Part shown: positions 31,840 to 41,761 of the stretch, in pieces
Position numbering within the stretch: position 1 is the stretch's first letter
Layout of the letters: each line of letters starts with the position of its first letter
NCBI RefSeq assembly: GCF_030272615.1
Contig: NC_081414.1
Location: 5,589,001-5,653,000 of the forward strand
Reading direction: 5' to 3'
Source: Cryptomeria japonica
Lineage: Eukaryota; Streptophyta; Pinopsida; Cupressales; Cupressaceae
Length of the DNA stretch: 64,000 nt
Program-made: the position numbers and the translations under genes
The notes under the pieces: generated by a model
What the model saw: only the letters and a program-made list of their open reading frames with translations
Database searches by the model: none
What the model was told of the DNA's origin: nothing

Positions 31840-33777
31840 TGTTGGTATGTGGCAACTGATAATGTTGTTGGGCTTAAATTTTTGGTGACTTTTTCAGTCA
31901 CCTTTCCCTGTCCCTCTTGCAGGGCCTAGGTGGTGCAGGGCACACATCACTCCAAGCAAGCAATTTTGGTTTTGTTCTAAGTTTTGTGTTGTCTTTCAAG
32001 CTATAATAATGGACCAACCATTTGGGACTCAGTGGAGCCATGGTTGTGTTGTCCAAGCTGTGATATGTTTCAAGATGTTCTTAAGACTAGGAAGTTGCAA
32101 TGTTGATGTTGATCATAGGTGTAGTACTCTAGATCAAAGTCATCATGTAATAGGGGGTTTAATGTATTGTTTTTAGGGCTCTAGAATGCTTAGAGGGCCT
32201 TTGGGAGCCTTGGAATGCACTTGAATGCAAAGTTGCATCTCAAGTGACAAAAAATGTAAAAGTTGCATTTTTGGATGATGGCGTAGAAAAGTTGGTTCAA
32301 CCAACTGAATCAGGGGCATATAAGCCAAAAACAAATTCATTGTTCGGGTTGGAGGATCTAAAAGGCAAAGCAAGTTTTTGTGTTTTAAAGAAATCTTGTC
32401 TTTTCACCGTTTTGACAGTTTTTTCCCTGTTTTTGCTTCATTGTATGATCTAGTACGGACTTGTCAGTAGAATCTCATTGCAGGGCATGAGATTTTGTTG
32501 AATAATCTTTCTAGCAAGGTAGATTAGCAATTCCAAGTGTGATTGGTTATAGAGATCTAATTCATTCTCTGTGACTAGGTGTAAATCCCTTGCAAGTAGG
32601 GTTTAAGGGCAAAAATGGCTCTAACCTGAGCATCCATTGATGGCACCAGTTGTAATCATGTGGAATGCTAGGTTAGGTTTTGTAAATAGGTTTAGAATAG
32701 GTTGTGTGATTTTGCAGGCCATGGTGGAGGAGCTACAATGAAACCCTAGGCTCACAGCTAGGAGTTGGTGAGTCCAAGACAGCAAGAGAAGTGTGTTTTA
32801 AGAGCACCTATAGATTGGTGGAGCCAAAACTGAGACATGGTTGGAAAGCCCTATGAATGTCCTTAAATAATCTCGAATTGATTTATGCAGATGATTTGAC
32901 TGGTGAAGGGTTTTAAGACCAAAATTGTAAGTCACCCGGGTAGGTCTAAACCCTTGAAATTAGGACAGTTTTGTTTACCCCTTGTGTACGGAGAACCCAG
33001 ATGCAAATTTGCAATATTGTTTGCAACTCTGAAAAGGATACTCGAATCTGCAATTTATTGTTGGCCTTGTTTAGGGCGATTTCAAACTAAGCCCTGAAAA
33101 CCGCCAATGGAGGGCTAATTGTATTAGGTCTATTTAGAGCCGGTAGAGACAAAGAGAGGTTAGGAAACCTTGGTGATGTGTTTGAAGGTGCTCAAACCTA
33201 TAAAAGACATCAAAGACATTATGTAGTTGCATTTTGAACACAAAGAACCAGTTAATGTATTGTGATCCTTTGCAGAGGTGATTGGAGCCTTAGGAGTGGA
33301 GTTGGAGATTGAGGTGGAATCCTCAATAGGCAATTAGTTGTCAAAGCTCAGTGGCTATACCTTGGAGGCAAGCCAAAGTGGATCAGACCTTGGAATTCTA
33401 AAGAGAAAAACCCCTACCAAGTTCCATTGGATGGGCTTGAGGAGTTAGAGGGTCGAGTAAGACAAGTAAATCAAGAAGGTGAATAGGAATAGCTCCAAGA
33501 CTCTCTACATCACTAGGGAGGAAAGAACCCCCTAGTGAGGGTCTAGGGGTAGAGCCCACAATAGGGGTTATAGGGCAATAGCCCCAGTAGATGTTGCTAG
33601 GGGCAACATATTCAAAGTAAAAATTGTCCATTATTTAACAAAGGAGTTGGTTATTGTTTTAGTATTAATTGCAAGGAATTGTGATCTCAATAGGAATGAA
33701 ATTTTCAAAAAAAACACTCAAAATCACAAAAAAATAATGCAACAATAAAGATAAGGCAAGAAGAGAGTAAACCAACA
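31840..33777 (+). mobile_element. Copia-like LTR, probably a 3' LTR
   Basis: Begins TGTTGGTATGTGGC after a polypurine tract and contains a TATAAGCC box near 32319. The end is uncertain; CCAACA at 33772-33777 would complement the TGTTGG start. Neither an upstream pol gene nor a partner LTR was recognised, so this would be the remains of a truncated or non-autonomous element. Confidence 0.35.
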
Positions 33778-34429
33778 TAAAATCACATGAAAATAAAGTA
33801 TGTTGATCTCCTTAATGCAATAGTTTGCCCTATTATAATGGATTTGATGTGTGCTCATAACTTCGACAACATAAGAGTGCTCAATGTTCTCAAGATTTCA
33901 TAAGTTGATTGTATTTGCGTAATGATAGAATGAATTGTTGAATGCAATGGAATGGAGGGCTAGGATGAGAGGAGGAAGATCAAGGGTGGAGATGAATTTG
34001 ATCCTCACCTCTCATGAGATGTTGACAAATGTCAACCTAGGAGGAGAGGAGAGGACTAGGGTAATTGGAAATAGAAGGGGATGGAGTATAAGGAATATTT
34101 TCCATAAAGGCATTTCTCGTCCTCACACTCCAAAATAGATGGAGATGAAGAATAAAGAAATTTTAAATTCTTTGAAAGGGACAAGTGGTAAGGGGACCCA
34201 TGTGGGTAACTTCCCAAAGTGGGCAGCCCTTAAGACTTAAAGGGTAAGTGAAGATGATCATTTATGGCATGAGTTGACCCTCTCCCTAATCACTAGGATT
34301 ACGAATGTACACATGTTCAGGAGGGAGTGATTAGGCTGATAAAAATAATTAGGGTGCCAGTGGGAAAAAGTTAAAGTGATTGGACACCTAGAAAGATTAC
34401 CCTAATTTCTACTATGAACATGAATGAGT
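33778..34429. other. Non-coding stretch, no gene seen
   Basis: AT-rich. A short plus-strand frame rich in R/G/M near 33935-34138 has no recognisable motif. Confidence 0.4.
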
Positions 34430-35447
34430 TGTTAGGAAAATGACTAGAAATTGTTGGAAATATCTAATCCAATAAAAATATTGATAAAATTCAATGATTA
34501 GACTATACCCGATGAAAATCTATGGCTGCATGTAAATCTGAAAATTAAGTTGGCTTTCATACAAAAAACCATTTAGATATTCATCTTCTTTGTTATGCTG
34601 AAAACTAGCATTTTAACATTCTTAATAAACATATCTCAAATGAAATAAAACATCACATAAATAAACATTATTTCACCATAAGATGGTTGCAATAACAAGG
34701 TATAAATCAACAACACAAGAAGACCATCTCACAACATAAGATTTACGTTGAGAAACCCTTTTGGGGAAAAAATCCACCAAGAAGAGAGACCATTGTTTGT
34801 AATATCTTCATGAAATGGAGATTACATACAATCCTTCCTTCCTTTTTCTTTTCAACCTTCAATCTAGAAACACTTATGTACAAAAATGAGCTCCCATAAT
34901 GTCTCCATCTCTAGACCTCAATTTATATAGGCTTATGGAGTCCCAAAGTACCACTATAGAACATTACTATGGGTCAAAACAAGGTTCCAAAAAAACATGG
35001 TAAAAATCCATCCGACCCACCATTGAGATTACCTCTTACAATTTCAAAAATAGCACCACCACTACACTTAGAACATTATGATAATTGTCATAAGATGCTC
35101 TTACATGTTGTCATAAACTGTCATAGCATGCGCCATCTAATATTAACATATTCTCTTAAAATTGTAAGACACCAAGAATAATAGATGCTCTTACACATGT
35201 CACACACTAATAATAGATTCTAAGCACCCCATATTTACTTGTGGTCAACCTCATGGTAAATGTGAATAGTAACCACTACCTGTAAATAATTAACTTACTA
35301 TTTTCAATAAATAAATAATTACATGTCTAGTAAAATATTTTTACTTCCATTGGTGAAATTCCCACCCCTTATGAATAATTTACAAACAATATTAGGAGTG
35401 GTCAATTATATAGGATTTACAAGGTTGATAGCACCTTAATCCTAATA
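34430..35447 (-). mobile_element. Copia-type LTR, minus strand, 1018 bp
   Basis: Read on the minus strand it starts TATTAGGATTAAGG directly after a polypurine tract AAGTGGGAGAA (35448-35458) and ends CCTAACA at 34430, so the termini are TGTTAGG-like with one G-to-A change. A TATA box TATATAAA lies at 34922-34929. A GGTTTCTCAACGTAAATC-type stretch before the end is usual in plant Copia LTRs. It is therefore the 3' LTR of a minus-strand element. Confidence 0.65.
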
Positions 35448-36346
35448 TTCTCCCACTTGACATCATACATTGTAAAAATATGTGCATAGGAATCACACAC
35501 AAAGGAAAACCATCCTTTAGCCACACATGTACCACTTGATTCTTTAACGTGCTCATGTGCTCCAACAAGATACTTGCAATAGAAACCAAGGTAACCACCA
35601 TCAAACAAAAAATACTCCTCACTTCCTCCAACATGCCAGCTATGGAAGAAAAGGAACATGCCAAGATGAAGCATACCAACTATCATCGTGTCTTGTACCA
35701 ATCTATATATGAACAAAAGCATCAAATTCAAGTGATAACAAAGGCTCTAAGTTGCTTGACTCATACCACTTGGAATAGCAACCACAACAAATTGTAATTC
35801 ATCCAAGCTAATCATACCTTAAAAAACCAGGGTAAACCAACATAGATAAAACTTTATGTTGTCAACATATCAACTCTAAATTTGCAATCAAGTCATTGTA
35901 TATCAAACCTCCTATCTCAAAGCAACATACTAATGCACAAATGACCATAGACAAGGCTAACTAACAAAATTTGCATCACCACTGAAACAATCTCATGGAT
36001 ATAGACAATCCACATCTGAGTCATCCCACTACAATCAATAGGTTGTAAACACCTACAAACTGTATAACTCATAGATCCAAATCCAATGAAATGAGAAAAT
36101 GCATCATCACATCAGTAATCAACAAACCAAGATATCAAAGAGGATGTCTAGACATCTATCCAAAAACTCCCACTATGTGAATAATGTCAAATATGAAAAT
36201 AGATCAAAGTATATCAAGTCTATCTATAGTACTTCACATAGAGGATGTGGCTAATTCCTCAGTCACATAGTGTTAAGGAAACGTGCACTGATTTGCAAAT
36301 CTTGAAAACATGTTATGCAATACCTCTCTCACCTTTAGTACCTGTA
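35448..36346 (-). mobile_element. Copia-type internal fragment, 3' part
   Basis: Internal sequence adjoining the minus-strand LTR, starting with the polypurine tract. No pol motifs could be read, so this part is non-coding or badly decayed. It is cut at the Gypsy-1 insertion, with target duplication CTGTA at 36342-36346, and should continue at 47603. Confidence 0.4.
36342..36346. repeat. Gypsy-1 target duplication CTGTA, left
   Basis: CTGTA directly before the 5' LTR and again at 47598-47602 directly after the 3' LTR. Confidence 0.9.
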
Positions 36347-37432
36347 TGGTGCAGGAGCACCTAGCTTCATTTTCAGCTTCATTTTCATCACAGGTTTGAT
36401 TTTTGTTAGTTTTAAGTTGGAAAGTTGTCTAAGATGTTTTTGAGGTTGTTCTAGGTTGTTTGGATGAGTTTTGAACTCATTATGTGGTTTTGGTTTCTTG
36501 TTTTCATCTTTTTGCTCAAAGTTGCCAGTTTGGTGTTGTCTGGCAAAATGATGGAAAAATGAGTTTTTAATGTGGTTTTTGTTTTAAAAGGTTTTAGACA
36601 TGTTTTATGCTTGGGTTTTAGGTGTGAGAAGTGTTTTTAGGTGATTGTTAGTCTTGGAGGTCAATCTTGCATTTTCTAGGCACCAAAAAGTTGTCATTTA
36701 GGCATCAAAATGTCAAATTTAGGTGTTCTTGGACATGTACCTATTCGTACAGGAGGATAACCAACTGGGAGAGGTATTTATTCTCCTGCTTGAACCATTG
36801 TAAGGGTTGATTTCATGGATTTATGAAGCATTTTCCAAGTTTGCACTAGTTTTACTTGGTTTTTCTCTAGTTTTTAACTCCATGTGAACAACAGTCCATA
36901 CACCTGCTGTACTTGGCCATACTATTCTTGCATTTTTAGATTCTATTATGTTTTCTTAAGCTTTTCCCTTTGGTGGCATCTAATTTCATCAAGTTTTGAG
37001 TTTGTAGTAAAATTAGTTTGATTTGACAGTTTCACTGCCTTGTCTAGGAAATTGGCAAGGATGCTTGACCAACTTGGCTTCTTGAAGTCCTAAAATGTTC
37101 ATGGCTCCCCAAGAACCAGTTGGTCAATTTGTAAATTATGTAAATACATGTTTTGCTTTCAAGAATGCAGGTGCAAGGAGTTTTGTGGCCATGGAGCCCT
37201 AGGCAAGTGTGCCATTTGGCTAGGGTCTTGTAAAGGTTTGATGCTTTTCTCTTCCATAGCAAATGCATTCTTCAGGTGGACAGACTTGTCTTGTTGTCCA
37301 AGATTGTAAGTGAAAGCTAAGAGGCTTTCTAAGCCAAGAAAAGGAAGATTGCATTTTCAGTTTGTGCAAATTGTAAACAAAAACAGTGAGTCAGTGTTTT
37401 GGTATTAGTTTTCCCTTCATTTGTTTGCTCTC

Positions 37433-39386
37433 TATTAGTTCCCCTTTAAATTTAAATTCAAAGGTGTTGTTTTAATGTTTGTTTTCCCCTTTGAACTTAA
37501 GTAATTGAACCTTGAAAAGTTCAAAGTTCAAGTTAATTACTCGTCTTTAGTTTTTCTTGTCCCCGCGGCTTTGTTTTATGATAGAGGTGAGCGCTCATGT
37601 TAGAAAGTTCTTGTTGAACCTGAACCTTTGAACCATTTTGGTTCAAGGTTCGTTGTGCATCAGTCCTGTCTTGCTTGTTCCCTGATTTAAGACCATTGAG
37701 GTTGTTGTGCATTACAATTGTTTTCTTTCTTATTGAACTTGAACCGTTGAACCTTTTCAAACTCAAGGTTCAAGGTTCACAGTTCACCAGGTTCAGCAAG
37801 GTTCAAGGTTCACAGTTCACCAGGTTCAGCAAGGTTCAAGGTTCACAGTTCACCAGGTTCAGCAAAGTTCACCAGGTTCAGCAAGGTTCACCAGGTTCAA
37901 ATAGTTCAATCAGGTACGAAGATGCAGGTTCAACAATCAAGTTCAAAATATGAGCGGCACATATGATTTTCAAATTCTTTTGTTCTGATGAATACAGAAA
38001 GGACAATAAAATGGCCATAACATATGTTTCTGTCATCACAGAGGTTATGTAGCAATTGGGCAGTATATAATTTGAATATTTCTATACAAGACGATGCTCA
38101 AATTGTGTGACGGAGTGTTTACACCAATAATGACGAACTCCAGCAGTTTGTGGGAAAAGATTTGTTTGAAGCATAGGCATTGTTCAGTTGATCTTTTCAT
38201 GGCAGTTTTGATAATACTCAATTCTGTTAATCATAACTTTCGAACTAATCATTATTCTGTCAATCGCTCTGGTCAAAACGTGAAGAACTAGGTTTGCGAA
38301 AACATATCAAAAATTGAGCCAAATGCAACGGTGAAATTGTAATTTATGGCTCTCGTATTGAGACCCATTTTAACTATCAATGGTTAATGCCCGATTTATG
38401 ATGACATCCTCAGGTTGTGACAAAAGACATTATTTGGAACAGGTGATAGTGGGCTCAAAGAGGGAAGATTAAACTTTATCTTTCATCTCCGCTATTCATA
38501 TAGTTCTAATTATTAATTTGCTTTCATAATACTATGGGAAAATATTTATAAGCAACATTATAATGAAAGTAAATCTTCAAAAAGAGGGAGTTATCGGGAG
38601 AGCAAGGAAAGATTAAATAAAAAGGAGATTAATCAATGATATTTTCAAGAAACGGTTATGTAAACCGAAACAGAGTCTTTAAAAAGGAGATTTTCAGTGG
38701 TAAAGAGGGTTCTTCTTTTTTCCGGAAGTCTGGGTGCTGAAGGGAAGGAAGAAATATTTTATATGAATGTAGCAAGGATAGAGGAAAATATTGGTTTTTC
38801 TTTTTTTAATTCTGCATAGCTTGATTTTAGGTGTAGGGATAGAGTGATCAGTTGGTCACCTTTATTTATGTATTTGGAATAAGAATAAATATATTTTCAG
38901 ATCTATTGGTATGGACATTTATTTTTCTGATTGAGATTGATCTGTTGGTCACTTCAATCACATTCCTTGTATTGTTCCGTTCTATCTTGTCAAGTATATG
39001 TGTGTATTGCAAAATCTGTAGGTTTTGTACATTCATATATGTAGAATGAAATGTTAAATTTTCTTTTGTTCCTGCGCATATGAGAAGATCAAATAGATGG
39101 TCTATGTGTTATTTATTTGTTTATCTCTTTGTTATTTAAATCCTGAATCGCATCCATGCCATGTTGATGGACGAGTGTTAACATGCCTTCATGTCTTCTG
39201 GTCAAAGATATTCATATTTTTAATTCATTGTAAATATTTTAAGGAGGGAGTTGTACCTCTCAATTCAGAGGAAGATTATCAATTCAATGATAATCTATCC
39301 AACTGTTAGTGCTCTTTGTCCTTTATCCTGGGCCTTTGGAGTTAGTATGTGTATTGATTTTTGAGGGACAAATCTATTCACTAACA
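37433..39386 (+). mobile_element. Solo LTR nested in Gypsy-1 5' LTR, 1954 bp
   Basis: Starts TATTAGTTCCCC and ends CACTAACA, that is, a TGTTAG...CTAACA LTR with its second base changed to A. CTCTC at 37428-37432 and 39387-39391 is the 5-bp duplication. The 3' LTR of Gypsy-1 reads straight through this point (GTGCTCTCCACC near 46346), which defines the insert exactly. No internal genes, so it is a solo LTR, left by recombination between the two LTRs of a former element. The termini suggest Copia, not proven. Orientation is arbitrary. Confidence 0.9.
37765..37905. repeat. 33-bp tandem repeat within solo LTR
   Basis: Three full units starting AAGGTTCAAGGTTCACAG (37765, 37798 and 37831), followed by partial units lacking the first half. 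The unit is itself built from GGTTCA-type words, and the surrounding 400 bp are rich in GTTCAAGGTTC. The apparent 92-codon frame over it is a by-product of the repeat. Confidence 0.9.
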
Positions 39387-40639
39387 CTCTCCACCATTTA
39401 TTGGTGTGTGTAAAACATTGCTTCTTCTTTGTTTGTTTGCAAATAAGAGTAAGGAAAGGTGTTTGACCCTGCCCATGGGTTTGTATTGCCAAGATCAAGC
39501 AATGATCCCTTTAGGCAAAGTGTAACGCCCAGCAGGCTGTCACAATCATTTATGACTGATTTTTGCATTGTAAACGAATGGTTTATTATAATCTTCCTCT
39601 TCCATATAGCAGGTTTGAAGAACAAAAAGCAGCCAAGGACAGGGCATTGATAGGAAGCATCAATCAAACCTTTTAAAAGGTGTTTTTAACAGTGGTTAAG
39701 TGCAGTTTCAAAAGGAAAAAAAAAAACAGTGAAAGGCAAAAGTGCAGTGACAGTTAGCTTTGACAGTGAATGATCCATTATTTGTAATTGCCTAATGCTT
39801 GTGTGCAGGGCTAACATGACTCTCCTTTGTCTCTAAATGGTGGACATGTTTACATGTTTGAATGTAATTGGTTCTTTGCAAATGATGTGTTTGAAAGAGG
39901 CAGTAATGGAAAAGTTGTAAATTGTTGCATTCTCCTCATAAGCAACTTTTGTAAAATCTTGTTCTCCAAACTTTGAAGTGCAAATCTTCTTTATTGTGGC
40001 CTAATTAGTCAGTAGTATGATGGCACTAAGGCTCCTTATTTCTTATTGGAGGTCTCTAGTTTGAATGTTGATTTTCACCATCAAAACCCTACCAAACCCT
40101 CCCTTTTCACCCATTTTGGGGACAGTCACGGAGAAGACCTGAGAGACCCTAAGACTTTGAAAATCTTTAAGAATTCCCAAAAGGGTGTCTGAATATCAAC
40201 TTCTTTTTGTCTGGAAGTCCATCGCTTGAGCAGGGTGAGCACAAAACCCCAAATGGAGGGCTAATGCCTAGTAGCCCGTTTTAGGCCTAAAACCAAGTTT
40301 TTGTCAAATCGGGTATGCCAAAGAAGGTTGCAAAGCATGAAATCCAACAAATCAAGTTGAAACAGGTTAACCTAACATGAATTCAACCTATTGGGTGAGT
40401 TTGGCTTCATAAGTCAGTTTTGGAGCACTTGAAAGGATGACAACAACTATGGAGTTGAAGCCCTTGAGTAGCCAAGGAGAGTTTGACATAGGGAGGTGGA
40501 ACAAGGTGAGTTGTTAGATTGCCTTTGAACTATTTGCACTCTGTCCTTGGTGACTACACCTTGAAAATAGTAAGGATCTATCACTTAGCAAACATACTAG
40601 CCACTTAACAACCACCTTGCATCATCCTCCCTATCATAT

Positions 40640-40651
40640 TGGTATCATAGC
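40640..40651 (+). other. Gypsy-1 primer binding site
   Basis: TGGTATCATAGC, three bases after the LTR end, is one base off the TGGTATCAGAGC found in many plant elements and primed by initiator Met tRNA. Confidence 0.8.
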
Positions 40652-40688
40652 ACAATTACACTTGGGAAGAAGTAGCAATTTGGCAACC

Positions 40689-41760
40689 ATGGTGAAAAAT
40701 GCAAAGCTAGCAAAGAAAGTGGAAGACCAGGAAGAAGAAAATAGGTTACTCGGAGTGAAACTAGACCTCTTAGAGCAGAAGTTGGGTGAAGTAGAAGTGA
40801 AGGCAGATGAAGTCAGCAATAAGATAGAGGGAACAAAAGGCAAGGGTAAGCTATTAGCTATAGAGGATGAAACCCCTATACCAGACCCCGTGATAGAGAA
40901 TGAACCATTTTTGAAAGCCTTGAAGGCTATGAGTTGGAGAACACTAGAAGGAGTCCCACTATTCAGTGGTAAAATGGACCCAGAAGTGGTCATGGAGTGG
41001 ATTGAGGGGCTTGAGAACCATTTTGAATGTGATGGTGTGACAGAGGCCCAGAAAGTGAAGGTGGCTAAATCCAGGTTGAACGTGAGAAAGAGGGCAAAAA
41101 GCCCATAGCAACTTGGAAGGGAATGTTGTCCAAGATCAGAGAGGCTTACATTCTAGAGGACTATGAAATACATCTCCATAGGAAAAGGCAAAACCTTAGG
41201 CAAAAAGAGTTAGATGTCAGCACCTACACCGAGGAGTTTTAGAAGCTATGCCTTAGGTCAAAGATCCAAGAGGATGAAAATGTCAAGGTTGCTAGGTATC
41301 TCAATGGCTTGAGATGGAACATACGGGAAGAGTTAAGTTTGTTGTGCCCTACAACAGTCTAGAAGTGCTATCAACTTGCACTCAAGGTAGAGCAAAGGAG
41401 TAGGAAGAAGCAAGAGCAGCATAACAGAGGTAGAGGAAGAGGCAGAGATGGTCAAGGCCATCGAGGCAATTTTGGGGGAAGACACATAGATCAAAGGTCC
41501 CAGGGGGAATCTAAGCTTGTAGAGCAAAGTGGGGATTCTCAGAGCAAGCCCAATTACAGGGGAAGGGGATCAAGCAACCCAGGAAGGGGTAGGTCTAGTG
41601 GCCCAGGTAGAGGGTCTTACTTCTCCACAATGAAATGGTACAACTGTTAGAAATTGGGTCATCCTGCTTATAGGTGTCCAGAAAAGCCTAGTTCTTCCCA
41701 TGGAGGTGAAAAAAAAGTGAACTATGTTTAGGAAGAAGGAAGTAGTACAAGAACTCCAGC
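40689..41760 (+). pseudogene. gag: Gypsy-1 gag, frameshifted
   Basis: ATG at 40689 begins MVKNAKLAKKVEDQ, a coiled-coil start, followed by a retrotransposon gag block (WIEGLENHFECDG near 41000). Compared with Gypsy-2, about 40 bp around 41083 are missing, which removes the GATLTWWKF-type segment and shifts the frame. The continuation lies in the pol frame (GKKPIATWKGML) but has in-frame stops near 41238, 41358, 41655 and 41728. An RG-rich nucleic-acid-binding stretch precedes the zinc knuckle. In the knuckle the first cysteine is tryptophan and a stop follows the second. Gag would have packaged the element RNA; this copy cannot make it. Confidence 0.9.
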
Positions 41761-41761
41761 A

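Larger units (their letters stand above)
36347..40636 (+). mobile_element. Gypsy-1 5' LTR, 4290 bp, interrupted
   Basis: Begins TGGTGCAGGAGCACC and ends CCCTATCA. It is 1961 bp longer than the 3' LTR; a 1954-bp solo LTR plus its 5-bp duplication explains all but 2 bp of this. The outer 14 nt can fold as GGTGC-AGGA-GCACC. Confidence 0.95.

Noticed and set aside
37675..37953. 92-codon ORF with KVQGSQFTRFS repeats
   Set aside because: It is a translation of the 33-bp tandem repeat inside a solo LTR; the 33-bp length keeps the frame open by chance.
40617..40688. Extension of Gypsy-1 gag upstream of 40689
   Set aside because: The frame runs back through the primer site into the LTR and starts at a TTG; ATG 40689 aligns with an internal MV codon pair of the Gypsy-2 gag.
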